Assembly (NCBI RefSeq): GCF_000147695.2 | Contig: NC_015958.1 | Coordinates: forward strand, 1,976,001-2,040,000 | From: Thermoanaerobacter wiegelii Rt8.B1 | GTDB lineage: Bacteria; Bacillota; Thermoanaerobacteria; Thermoanaerobacterales; Thermoanaerobacteraceae | Reading direction: 5' to 3' | DNA length: 64,000 nucleotides | Shown here: positions 48,510 through 58,240 of the stretch, piece after piece | Position numbering within the stretch: the first letter of the stretch is position 1 | Layout: every line of letters begins with the position of its first letter | Program-made: the position numbers and the translations under genes | Notes under the pieces: model-generated | Databases searched by the model: none | What the model was told of the DNA's origin: nothing | The model's input: only the letters and a program-made list of their open reading frames with translations

Positions 48510-48670
48510 ACTTTTTTGCTGAAAAACATACCAATAAGCATTTATATAATCCTCCTTTTCTACAAATTTTTTTATACTGTTATCGTATACATCATAAATA
48601 TTTAAAAATGACGTAACTCACCACCTCCCTATGTTTTTATTTTAATACCTTTTGAGTAAAAATTCTACAC

Positions 48671-48699
48671 AAAAAATAAGTCTGGATTTTGTCCAGACT
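48671..48699 (-). terminator. dhaKLM terminator
   Basis: On the minus strand, AGTCTGGA pairs with TCCAGACT (48679-48699 in total) across a 5-nt loop, followed by TATTTTTTG. It ends the dha transcript 10 bases after dhaM and separates it from the Hsp70/beta-CASP operon, whose start follows within 50 bases. Confidence 0.85.
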
Positions 48700-48708
48700 G
48701 AAAAACTC

Positions 48709-49101
48709 TTACAATTTATTAAGTTTTTTTGCTTCTTCTGCCACTGAAAGAACTTTATCAAAATCACTACCTATAGAAGCCTCTACACTAGCTGCAATTG
48801 CTCCCTCCACTAAAGGTGCATCAGCAATTTTTACTTTACCTTCATATTCCTCTCCCAGGAGTTCTATCGCCATTTGCGCACTCATTACAGCACTTCCAAT
48901 ATCAACTAAAACTACTACTCCTTCTCCCTCGTCTACTTTTTTAATTTCCTCCATTATCTCTGTAGCATCTGTTCCCAATCTGCCATCTTGTGTCCCGCCA
49001 GCTATCCCTATGGGAACTTTTCCACCTGTCATTTGGCTTGCAAGTTCATAAATCCCCTCTACTATTTTTCTTGAGTGAGAGACTAACACTATTCCAACCA
49101 T
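48709..49101 (-). CDS. dhaM: DhaM, PTS EIIA-type phosphotransfer subunit of dihydroxyacetone kinase
   Basis: About 130 residues, a single EIIA-Man-type domain: VGIVLVSHSRKIVEGIYELA with the phospho-accepting His in VSHS, IAGGTQDGRLGTDATEI and VVVLVDIGSAVMSAQMAIEL. It takes phosphate from HPr and passes it to DhaL-ADP. It is the short form; HPr and EI modules fused in E. coli DhaM are absent, so general HPr must supply phosphate. The ATG at 49101 is used because GGAGG stands 5 bases before it; the in-frame ATG pair at 49119 overlaps dhaL's end and lacks a site. Confidence 0.92.
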   Translation of the reverse strand: MVGIVLVSHSRKIVEGIYELASQMTGGKVPIGIAGGTQDGRLGTDATEIMEEIKKVDEGEGVVVLVDIGSAVMSAQMAIELLGEEYEGKVKIADAPLVEGAIAASVEASIGSDFDKVLSVAEEAKKLNKL

Positions 49102-49115
49102 TTTTTCCTCCACCA

Positions 49116-49754
49116 TCATGATAAATTGACAACATCAGAAAAAGACTTTATCATCAAATATGCTGATGTTGCCCCTGGATCTAAGTGTCCAATACTTCTT
49201 TCTCCTAAGTAACTTGCTCTTCCTTTTCTTGCAGAAATATTCTTAGTGTATTCCATTCCCTCTTTTGCAGCATTAGCTGCTCTATTTAATGCTTCAGGTA
49301 ATGCAATGTTGTTCTCTAAACTATCTTTTAAAGCTTTATATGCAGGTTCAATAGAATCTATCATAGTCTTGTCTCCTGCTTCGGCTTTTCCTCTTTGTTT
49401 GATGCCATCTAAAGCAGCTTCAAAGATTTTAACTATATCCTCTTCAGAAAGTTCATTTTTACCCTGAACTACTTGTCCAGCCCTCATAAAAGCTGTACCA
49501 TATAAAGGACCAGAAGCTCCTCCCACCGTAGATACAAGAGTCATGCCTATAGTTTTTAATATTGTCCCTATATCAGTAGTTTCAGGCAATGTGGTCAATT
49601 TTTGCTTTACGGCATCAAATCCTCTATCTAAATTTATTCCGTGGTCCGCATCACCAATAGCAGCATCCAACTCTGTAAGGTATTCTTTATTTTCTTTTAT
49701 AACCTCTACAATTTTGTCCACAATTTTTAGGACATCATTTTTTGTGATAACCAT
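49116..49754 (-). CDS. dhaL: DhaL, ADP-binding subunit of dihydroxyacetone kinase
   Basis: 212 residues. LDAAIGDADHGINLDRGFDA holds the Asp residues that bind the two Mg ions; GGASGPLYGTAFMRAGQVVQ and AGDKTMIDSIEPAYKAL follow; C-terminus ARKGRASYLGERSIGHLDPG ATS is the nucleotide lid. DhaL keeps ADP bound as a cofactor that is rephosphorylated by DhaM and donates phosphate to dihydroxyacetone on DhaK. It starts 18 bases after dhaK behind TAGGAGGTAG. Confidence 0.95.
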   Translation of the reverse strand: MVITKNDVLKIVDKIVEVIKENKEYLTELDAAIGDADHGINLDRGFDAVKQKLTTLPETTDIGTILKTIGMTLVSTVGGASGPLYGTAFMRAGQVVQGKNELSEEDIVKIFEAALDGIKQRGKAEAGDKTMIDSIEPAYKALKDSLENNIALPEALNRAANAAKEGMEYTKNISARKGRASYLGERSIGHLDPGATSAYLMIKSFSDVVNLS

Positions 49755-49772
49755 CTTCTACCTCCTAAAAAT

Positions 49773-50771
49773 TTATAATTGTTTGAAAGCAGGTGTATCA
49801 GCCTTTGCATCTAACAATGTTTTAAGTTCTTCATCTAATTTTAATAATGTTATAGAAAATCCACTCATTTCAAGAGAGGTCATAAATTCTCCTACGTATG
49901 TTTTGTAAACTTTGATCTTCTTACTCTCTAAGATTTCTGCTACTTTCCTGTTCGCAACATAAAGTTCCATTAAAGGAGTTGCACCAAGCCCGTTTATCAT
50001 AACAGCTACTTCGTCATTTTCTTTATAAGGCAGGTCATTTATTATTTTCTCCATTAAATGTTCTACTATTTCATCTGCAGGTTTTATTTTTTCTCTGTGA
50101 GTTCCAGGCTCTCCATGTATTCCTATACCAATCTCCATCTCATCTTCTGCAAGAGTAAAGCTGGGTTTCCCTGCTGCTGGAACAGTACAGGGTGTTAGTG
50201 CCATTCCCATTGACCTTACATTTGCAATTACTTTCTCAGCTACTCTTTTTACTTCTTGTAAGCTAGCCCCTTCTTGTGCCTTTGCACCAGCAATTTTGTG
50301 AACAAAAACAGTTCCAGCAATGCCACGCCTTCCCTGCGTCCAAGTGCTATTTTCTACTGCAACATCATCGTTCACTATCACTTCATCTACTTCTATTCCC
50401 TCCATCTGTGCCATTTCTCTAGCCATTTCAAAATTCATTACGTCACCTGTGTAATTTTTAATAATCAATAATACTCCTTTTCCTCCATCCACTGCCTTAA
50501 TCGCTTCATAAATTTGGTCAGGTGTAGGTGAAGTAAAGACAGCACCAGGGCAAGCCGCATCTAACATTCCATAGCCCACATATCCTGCATGAGCAGGCTC
50601 ATGGCCACTGCCACCACCACTTACAAGTCCAACTTTTCCTTCTACAGGTGCGTCTTTTCTGACAATTACATCTATGTTGTCAAGTTTTCTCAGGTAAGAT
50701 GGGTGAGCAGCCAATAATCCCCCTATCATTTCTTTCACGACATCATTAGGATTATTAATCAACTTTTTCAT
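49773..50771 (-). CDS. dhaK: DhaK, dihydroxyacetone-binding subunit
   Basis: 332 residues. KVGLVSGGGSGHEPAHAGYV contains the GSGHEP loop and the N-terminal active-site histidine, LLIIKNYTGDVMNFEMA follows, and IGIHGEPGTHREK supplies the His that forms the hemiaminal with dihydroxyacetone (about residue 220). VMINGLGATPLMELYVANRK is typical of the second domain. Product: dihydroxyacetone phosphate, entering glycolysis. First gene of dhaKLM, with AGGAGGAGG before the ATG and a -24/-12 promoter 40-55 bases upstream. Confidence 0.96.
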   Translation of the reverse strand: MKKLINNPNDVVKEMIGGLLAAHPSYLRKLDNIDVIVRKDAPVEGKVGLVSGGGSGHEPAHAGYVGYGMLDAACPGAVFTSPTPDQIYEAIKAVDGGKGVLLIIKNYTGDVMNFEMAREMAQMEGIEVDEVIVNDDVAVENSTWTQGRRGIAGTVFVHKIAGAKAQEGASLQEVKRVAEKVIANVRSMGMALTPCTVPAAGKPSFTLAEDEMEIGIGIHGEPGTHREKIKPADEIVEHLMEKIINDLPYKENDEVAVMINGLGATPLMELYVANRKVAEILESKKIKVYKTYVGEFMTSLEMSGFSITLLKLDEELKTLLDAKADTPAFKQL

Positions 50772-50809
50772 TGTTTACCTCCTCCTAATTTACTTTTGTT
50801 AGTTTTTAA

Positions 50810-50827
50810 ATGCAATTTATATGCCAA
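50810..50827 (-). promoter_or_regulatory. Sigma-54 (-24/-12) promoter of dhaKLM
   Basis: On the minus strand TTGGCATATAAATTGCAT: GG and GC are separated by exactly the spacing of sigma-54 promoters, and the flanks match TTGGCAC-N5-TTGCW well. It lies between the terminator of the sigma-54 activator gene and dhaK, so the activator encoded next door is the obvious partner. Confidence 0.8.
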
Positions 50828-50850
50828 ATAAATTGTAGCAAATAGGCAAT

Positions 50851-50877
50851 AAAAAAATAGCCTCAAAAGGCTATTTT
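50851..50877 (-). terminator. Terminator after the sigma-54 activator gene
   Basis: AAAATAGCC (50854-50862) pairs with GGCTATTTT (50869-50877), loop TCAAAA; on the minus strand a run of T follows. It ends the glpA-to-regulator transcript, leaving dhaKLM under its own promoter. Confidence 0.85.
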
Positions 50878-50911
50878 GGTAAAAAGTATCAACCATTCAT
50901 TTCTATTGGTA

Positions 50912-52547
50912 TTATCTATCAACAAGTCCGTATTTCCTCGCCTTTGCAGCGATAGTCTTGTGGGTAAGTCCTAAAACTTTTCCTGCTTTATTAAAGCTTT
51001 TATATCTTTGTAGTGCGGCTTTTATTATTTTGTACTCATATTCTTCCATTGTAAGTAACTCGCTATTTTCTCCAAGATAAATAATGTCATCATCTGATAT
51101 AGTGGTAGTTTCATTTCGAATATATTGGGGCAAATCTTCATAATCGATGTAATCAGTATCACTCAATGTTATACACCTTTCAATTATATTTTCTAATTCT
51201 CGTATATTCCCAGGCCAATCATAATATATCAATGCTTGCATAGCTTTTTTGGTAACCTTTTTTACATTTTTGTTTAATTTTTTGTTAAGTTTATCAATAA
51301 AATGTTCCACAAGTAGAGGAATATCTCCTCTTCTTTCCCTTAAAGGAGGTAAAATCACAGGTATAACGTTTAATCTATAGTATAAATCTTCTCTAAAAGT
51401 ACCATCTTTTATTGCTTTTTCTAAATCTTTATTTGTCGCAGCGATTATCCTCACATCTACTTTTATAGTTTTTATTCCTCCTACTCTTTCAAATTCCTTT
51501 TCTTGAATCACCCTTAAAAGCTTTACCTGAATCTCAGGTGGAATATCTCCTATTTCATCAAGAAAAATCGTTCCTCCATCGGCTAATTCAAATTTTCCTA
51601 TCTTTTGAGTTACCGCTCCAGTAAAAGCTCCCCTTTCATGTCCAAAAAGTTCACTCTCCAATAGAGTCACAGGAATAGCCGCACAATTTACCCTTATAAA
51701 TGGCTTATCCTTTCTCTTACTGGCGTAATGTATCGCATTAGCCACCAGCTCTTTTCCCGTTCCGCTTTCTCCTCTTATGAGGACTGTTGAATCAGTTTCC
51801 GCCGCTTTGGAAGCAATAGTAAGAGCGTCTTTTAATTTTCCGCTATTGCCTATTATTATGTCAAAAGCTTTGTCAAGTTTTCTATTTCTTTTCAGCTCAT
51901 TTTCCAAATATTCTATTTGAGGGAAGTCATAAAATACTATAACAGCTCCTTCTATCTTTGTACCTGTATAAATAGGTGTTATATTTGTTAACACCACATT
52001 TGTATTTATTTTTAGTTTTTTATTCATCTCTTCTTTGCCTATTTTCAAAACATCAGCAATTTTTATATCCGGTATCACTTCTTGTATTTTTTTCCCTATA
52101 GCCTGGTCCATATTAATCCCTGTAATACTTTCAGCTGCTTTGTTAAAAATCATTATTGCTCCATTGTCATCAGTAACTATAAGTCCTGAGCCAATGGAAT
52201 TAAATATTTTCTCATAGGCTATTGAGGTATTTTTTAAAAGTTCATAAGTAGTTTTTTCTTCCTTTTCTTTCCCTAACTCGTTGTAAAAAAAGCCTTTAAA
52301 CTCTTTTATAGCATTGTCCACATTGGCTCCTTCTACTACGACTTCTATTTCTTCACCGCGAGAAGCAAAAAAAAGTCGCCATTGACAGCATACTGTTAGC
52401 AGGAATCAACCTATTGTCATTTATCTTCCTTAAAAATATGCTTACATTGTTTTGTCTGCTTATGTGACTAACCTTTTGAACAATATGGGCAGCAATCTGA
52501 GAATGGATACTCACAGGAGTTCTTAATATTTCCCTTCTTCCCTCCAT
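50912..52547 (-). CDS. Sigma-54-dependent activator with N-terminal HPr-like domain (DhaR/LevR-like), frame break
   Basis: Main frame from 52321: PAS domain (SIAYEKIFNSIGSGLIVTDD, about 30-130), AAA+ domain with RGESGTGKELVANAIHYAS (Walker A), ESELFGHERGAFTGAV (the GAFTGA loop that touches sigma-54), GTIFLDEIGDIPPEIQVKLL (Walker B), and Fis-type HTH (KAGKVLGLTHKTIAAKARKY). Upstream, ATG 52547 behind GTGGTGAT opens an HPr-like domain: REILRTPVSIHSQIAAHIVQ (His kept, HPr's Arg replaced by Gln) and ANSMLSMATFF, which runs out of frame at an eight-base run (A8, 52367-52374) and resumes as ASRGEEIEVVVEGANVDNAI. One base too many in that run explains the break. Shares the glpA transcript and should activate the dhaKLM sigma-54 promoter. 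Confidence 0.82.
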
Positions 52548-52566
52548 TTTATCACCACACAAAAAC

Positions 52567-52932
52567 TTATTTTACATAAAGGTTTCTTGTAGCAATTATG
52601 TCAACTCCCGTACCTAAAATGCTCTTCACAACTACATCTCCTATTTTTACAGGAGCTTTAACCTCTACCTTGGCCAATTCAAGCATTATTTCTTGTATCT
52701 TTTCTTTTGGAACAGGCTCTTTTGTCCTAACTGATAAGAGTGGAAGATGTCCCCCTACCGCTCTCACACTTGTCGTAATAGTCCTTTTAGGCATAATAAC
52801 TTCATTTTTAGCATATTCTAATCCTCTAGAACAAGAATATCCTTTTACGCTTTTTATCTCCCCTCCTTCCATTTCAACTTGTATCCTACAGCCCAACGGG
52901 CAAACTATACATGTAATTTCTTTTAATTCCAT
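52567..52932 (-). CDS. DUF1667 cysteine-containing protein
   Basis: About 121 residues. CIVCPLGCRIQVEMEGGEIK and GYSCSRGLEYAKNEVIMPKR give a C-x2-C-x3-C...C pattern that could bind an iron-sulfur cluster, then TITTSVRAVGGHLPLLSVRT and the C-terminal GDVVVKSILGTGVDIIATRN. DUF1667 genes regularly follow GlpA and FAD-oxidoreductase genes in Firmicutes, suggesting a small third subunit of a glycerol-3-phosphate dehydrogenase complex. ATG at 52932 behind GAGGAGGG, 1-2 bases from the upstream stop. Confidence 0.88.
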   Translation of the reverse strand: MELKEITCIVCPLGCRIQVEMEGGEIKSVKGYSCSRGLEYAKNEVIMPKRTITTSVRAVGGHLPLLSVRTKEPVPKEKIQEIMLELAKVEVKAPVKIGDVVVKSILGTGVDIIATRNLYVK

Positions 52933-52933
52933 T

Positions 52934-54193
52934 TTATCCCTCCTCAACTAAAAAGACAATGCCTTCTTTAGGATTTGCATTTTTTAGTATGTCTTTACTT
53001 AAATTTACATCAATCATTTCACCAGGAGTTAAGCGCTGCCTTTTTTGTCTTAGTAAATATTTATCTCCTGATTTTACTGCTAATGTAGCATTGTTATAAA
53101 CGTTAACAGGTCTCATTCTGAATTTTATCCTTTTTTCTAAGTTATCTACATTTATCTTTTGCGGAACAACATAACGTATGCCATTACCAGCTTTTACGGC
53201 AATATTGCTTTTTCCAAATTCACCTTCTCGAATAAATCGTATTGCTGAATTAGCTGCCAATCTCGCTTCTGCAGTAACATTGTCAACTAAGTCGTGAACT
53301 TGAAGGACATTTCCGCAGGCGAAAATTCCAGGTATATTGGTCTCTAACATTTCATTTACAATAGGTCCTCCTGTGACAGGGTCTAGCTCTACACCAGCTT
53401 GTTTTGAAAGTTCATTCTCCGGTATTAACCCCACAGATAATATTAATGTATCGCAACTTATATACTGTGCAGTATCCATAATTGGCTCTCTATTTTCATC
53501 AACTTTGGCAATTGTAACCCCTTCTACTCTGTCCTTGCCGTGAATTTCGATGACAGTATGACTTAATAAAAGTGGAATATTAAAATCTTCTAAGCACTGA
53601 ACAATATTTCTTGTAAGTCCACTAGAGTAAGGCATGAGTTCTACAACTGCTTTGACTTTTGCTCCTTCTAATGTAAGCCTCCTCGCCATAATAAGCCCAA
53701 CATCACCAGAACCTAATATGACTATTTCTTTTCCAGGGAGATAGCCTTCCATATTTACATACCTTTGAGCAGTACCCGCAGTTAAAATACCTGCTGGGCG
53801 AGTACCAGGTATCATAATAGCGCCCCTTGGCCTTTCTCTGCATCCCATAGCCAAAATTATAGCTCCAGCTTTTATTTGAAACACACCATCTCTAGAGTTA
53901 ACTGCTTTTACTATTCTCTCAGGAGTTATTTCCAAAACCATAGTTTCCAGCATCACATTTATGCCATATTCTTCTACTTTGTCAATAAATCTTTGTGCAT
54001 ATTCTGGACCTGTCAATTCTTCTTTAAATTCTTGAAGTCCAAATCCATTGTGTATGCACTGTTGTAAAATACCCCCGAGGTATTTATCTCTTTCAATTAT
54101 GACTATATTTTTTACACCCTTTTCATAGGCTTCTACAGCAGCACCTAACCCTGCAGGGCCACCGCCTATTATGACTATATCGTAATTAAGCAT
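52934..54193 (-). CDS. FAD/NAD(P)-dependent oxidoreductase, GlpA partner
   Basis: 419 residues. FAD motif YDIVIIGGGPAGLGAAVEAY at the N-terminus, GAIILAMGCRERPRGAIMIP, a second dinucleotide motif KEIVILGSGDVGLIMARRLT (about 160), and IPGIFACGNVLQVHDLVDNV (FAD closing motif). It has no CxxC redox pair, so it is a pyridine-nucleotide type dehydrogenase rather than a thioredoxin reductase. It overlaps the GlpA gene by 8 bases and is followed at once by DUF1667, as in other Firmicute glycerol clusters. Likely passes electrons from glycerol 3-phosphate to NAD or another carrier; that is inference from context. Confidence 0.88.
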   Translation of the reverse strand: MLNYDIVIIGGGPAGLGAAVEAYEKGVKNIVIIERDKYLGGILQQCIHNGFGLQEFKEELTGPEYAQRFIDKVEEYGINVMLETMVLEITPERIVKAVNSRDGVFQIKAGAIILAMGCRERPRGAIMIPGTRPAGILTAGTAQRYVNMEGYLPGKEIVILGSGDVGLIMARRLTLEGAKVKAVVELMPYSSGLTRNIVQCLEDFNIPLLLSHTVIEIHGKDRVEGVTIAKVDENREPIMDTAQYISCDTLILSVGLIPENELSKQAGVELDPVTGGPIVNEMLETNIPGIFACGNVLQVHDLVDNVTAEARLAANSAIRFIREGEFGKSNIAVKAGNGIRYVVPQKINVDNLEKRIKFRMRPVNVYNNATLAVKSGDKYLLRQKRQRLTPGEMIDVNLSKDILKNANPKEGIVFLVEEG

Positions 54194-55694
54194 TTTTATA
54201 CACCTCTTTCTTTAAAACCTCTGCCGCTTTTTCTAATAAAAATTTTTTTGTCTCTGCAGCTAAAATATTTGAATTTCTTCCATGCTTTGTAACCTCAAGA
54301 GGAGAAATATTAAGTTCTCTTGCTAATATTTCAACAACTCTTGGCCCGCAAAAACTTCCCTGACATCTCCCCATTCCAGCTCTTACACGCCTTTTAACAC
54401 CATCTAAAGATTTTGCACCTACAGGTCTTCTTATCGCATCTATTATCTCTCCTTCTGTCACTGTCTCACATCTGCATATTATTCTTCCATATGCAGGGTT
54501 TTCTTTTATAAGTTTGTTTCTCTCTTCGTCTGAAAGTTCAGTAAATCTTATAACTGGTTTTCTTTTTGGATTAAAATCTACTTTTTCAATCAACTTAAGT
54601 CCGGCATCTTTAAGTATATCCCGTATCATTTCAGCAATAGCAGGTGCTGCAGTAAAACCAGGAGATTCTATTCCAGCAGCATTTATAAATCCTTTCACAT
54701 CAGATTCTCCAATTATAAAGTCTTTGTCTTCTGTATCAGGAGTCGCTCTAAGTCCTGTAAACTGAGTAATAGTCTTTCTGACATCAAATTTATCCACACT
54801 TCTTTTTGCAACTGTAATTGCTTTATTGAGCCCTTCTCTGGTAGTTGCTTTAAATTCTTTATCTTGTATGTCTTCTGAAGTAGGTCCAATAAGTAGATTT
54901 CCATCAACTGTAGGAGAAACTAGTATTCCTTTACCCATTTTAGTTGGAACCTGGAATATTACTGTCCTTGCAAGATATCCTTGGTCTTTATCTAATATCA
55001 AATATTCTCCTTTTCTAGGATGCACAGAAAATGGCTTCGCCCCTACCATGTTATTTATGACATCTGAATAAAGTCCTGCAGCATTGACAACATATTTACT
55101 GTAAAATTCTTCTTTGTGAGTTTTTACTATAAAGAAGTCACCATTTTTTTTGACATCAATTACTTCTGAATTAAAAACAAATTCTGCTCCATTTTGTGCA
55201 GCATTTTCTGCCACTGCAATAGTATATCCATAAGGACATATTATTCCTGCTGTTTTGGCATACAAAGCAGCAACTACAGCGTCATTTATGTGTGGTTCTA
55301 TCTCTTTGACCATATCTTTTGTAATGAGAGACAACCCTTTGACACCATTTTTTATTCCTCTATCAAACAATTCATAGAGCTCTTTTACCTCTTCTTCAGA
55401 AAAAGCCACAACTAAAGAACCTGTTCTCTTTATTGGAACATCCAAATCTTTACACAACTCATCGTACATTTCATTTCCTCTGACATTCAGCATAGCTTTT
55501 AAAGTACCAGGTACAGGGTCATAACCCGCATGTAGTATTGCACTATTAGCTTTAGAAGCTCCTTCCGAAGCCACATCTTCACCTTTTTCTACAACTAATA
55601 TTTTTAATTTGTATTTTGAAAGTTCTCTCGCAATTGAACATCCAACCACTCCAGCACCTATTATCAAAACATCGTACATTTCTTTCATAGTCAT
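54186..55694 (-). CDS. glpA: Glycerol-3-phosphate dehydrogenase, GlpA type with BFD-like domain
   Basis: 502 residues. FAD motif YDVLIIGAGVVGCSIARELS; DAO-fold body with GASKANSAILHAGYDPVPGT, QVPTKMGKGILVSPTVDGNL, GLRATPDTEDKDFIIGESD and AAGIESPGFTAAPAIAEMI. The C-terminal 90 residues are a BFD-like [2Fe-2S] domain: IICRCETVTEGEIIDAIRRP and RAGMGRCQGSFCGPRVVEIL (C-x-C...C-x4-C). This is the anaerobic-type enzyme that oxidises glycerol 3-phosphate to dihydroxyacetone phosphate. Start at 55694 behind AGGAGGTTTT. A leader terminator immediately upstream points to antitermination by GlpP. Confidence 0.9.
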   Translation of the reverse strand: MTMKEMYDVLIIGAGVVGCSIARELSKYKLKILVVEKGEDVASEGASKANSAILHAGYDPVPGTLKAMLNVRGNEMYDELCKDLDVPIKRTGSLVVAFSEEEVKELYELFDRGIKNGVKGLSLITKDMVKEIEPHINDAVVAALYAKTAGIICPYGYTIAVAENAAQNGAEFVFNSEVIDVKKNGDFFIVKTHKEEFYSKYVVNAAGLYSDVINNMVGAKPFSVHPRKGEYLILDKDQGYLARTVIFQVPTKMGKGILVSPTVDGNLLIGPTSEDIQDKEFKATTREGLNKAITVAKRSVDKFDVRKTITQFTGLRATPDTEDKDFIIGESDVKGFINAAGIESPGFTAAPAIAEMIRDILKDAGLKLIEKVDFNPKRKPVIRFTELSDEERNKLIKENPAYGRIICRCETVTEGEIIDAIRRPVGAKSLDGVKRRVRAGMGRCQGSFCGPRVVEILARELNISPLEVTKHGRNSNILAAETKKFLLEKAAEVLKKEVYKNA

Positions 55695-55710
55695 AAAACC
55701 TCCTTAAAAG

Positions 55711-55753
55711 ATAAAAAAACCATATATAACCGACCCTGTCGGCTATATATGGT
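55711..55753 (-). terminator. Leader terminator upstream of glpA (probable GlpP antitermination target)
   Basis: On the minus strand a 16-bp stem (ACCATATATAGCCGAC with GTCGGTTATATATGGT, one G-U pair, loop AGG) is followed by seven T residues, and the glpA ribosome site begins 8 bases later. A terminator placed right before a ribosome site, in a locus that encodes the antiterminator GlpP, fits the glpD/glpFK leader control known from Bacillus. Confidence 0.8.
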
Positions 55754-55855
55754 TCTCCAAATCTCCACCATACTCATATTTATTTTTTCTTCTCTTTAAT
55801 AAATATATTCTACAAACATCTTAAAATTCCTGCTACTTTTTATCAATTTTTTATT

Positions 55856-57361
<1,506 letters not shown>

Positions 57362-57382
57362 TTACAATTTTTATAATATCAT

Positions 57383-57409
57383 ATCGGCGAGAGATAAATT
57401 CTCGCCGAT
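57383..57409. other. Intergenic hairpin between glpF and glpK
   Basis: ATCGGCGAGA (57383-57392) pairs exactly with TCTCGCCGAT (57400-57409), 7-nt loop. It has no T-run on the minus strand, so it is more likely an RNA-processing or mRNA-stabilising element that sets glpF and glpK levels apart than a terminator. Confidence 0.6.
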
Positions 57410-57431
57410 TTAAACTCTTTAAACTTTTGTA

Positions 57432-58163
57432 TTAGTGTATACTCATAATAAGCTGGTAAACTACAGCTCCAAGTATTCCTCCAACTATTGGCCCAAATAT
57501 TGGAACTATCAAACCATATCCCCAATCAGAATCTCCTTTCCCTGGGATAGGAAGAATAGCATGAGCAAGCCTTGGTCCAAAGTCTCTTGCTGGATTAATT
57601 GCATAACCTGTAGGTCCACCTAAGCTTAACCCTATTGCCCAAATAAGTAAACCAATTAGAAGCGGTCCTAGTCCTCCAACTAATTGATTGTTGCCATTTG
57701 TTATACCTAGTATTCCTATTAAAAGCATGGCAGTACCAAATGCCTCAGTTATAAAATTCTTGCTTAAATTTCTTATAGCTGGAATTGTTGAGAAAACTCC
57801 CAATTTGCTATCAGGATCATCTGTTGCAGCAAAATGATCCATGTACATCAAATAAACAATTATGGCTCCCACAAAAGCTCCTAAAACTTGTGCTATAATA
57901 TAGCCTGGCACTAAACTCCATGAAAACTTGCCTATCGTTGCTAAACCAATAGTCACAGCCGGATTTAAATGAGCACCACTTATCCATCCAACTACATAAA
58001 CAGCCACCATTACTGCAAATCCCCATCCTGCAGTGATTACAATCCAGCCACTGTTTTGACCCTTAGATTTATTTAAGACAACGTTTGCAACAACGCCATC
58101 ACCTAACCATATAAGTATCATCGTACCAAAAAATTCAGCAACATATTTTGCAAGGTCACTCAT
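57432..58163 (-). CDS. glpF: Glycerol uptake facilitator (aquaglyceroporin)
   Basis: About 243 residues with six membrane helices. Two NPA-type loops: SGAHLNPAVTIGLATIGKFS (first NPA, about residue 63) and YAINPARDFGPRLAHAI (second, about 200), the latter with the Asp and Arg typical of glycerol-conducting channels. AEFFGTMILIWLGDGVVANV at the N-terminus is a usual opening. ATG at 58163 behind GGAGGGATATTTT; an upstream ATG at 58178 overlaps the ribosome site. First structural gene of the glp cluster after glpP. Confidence 0.95.
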   Translation of the reverse strand: MSDLAKYVAEFFGTMILIWLGDGVVANVVLNKSKGQNSGWIVITAGWGFAVMVAVYVVGWISGAHLNPAVTIGLATIGKFSWSLVPGYIIAQVLGAFVGAIIVYLMYMDHFAATDDPDSKLGVFSTIPAIRNLSKNFITEAFGTAMLLIGILGITNGNNQLVGGLGPLLIGLLIWAIGLSLGGPTGYAINPARDFGPRLAHAILPIPGKGDSDWGYGLIVPIFGPIVGGILGAVVYQLIMSIH

Positions 58164-58240
58164 AAAATATCCCTCCATGATTCCAAAATTTATTAAGTTT
58201 TATTTTTTAAAACTCAATTTTTATGTCTCTCGCCCTCCTT

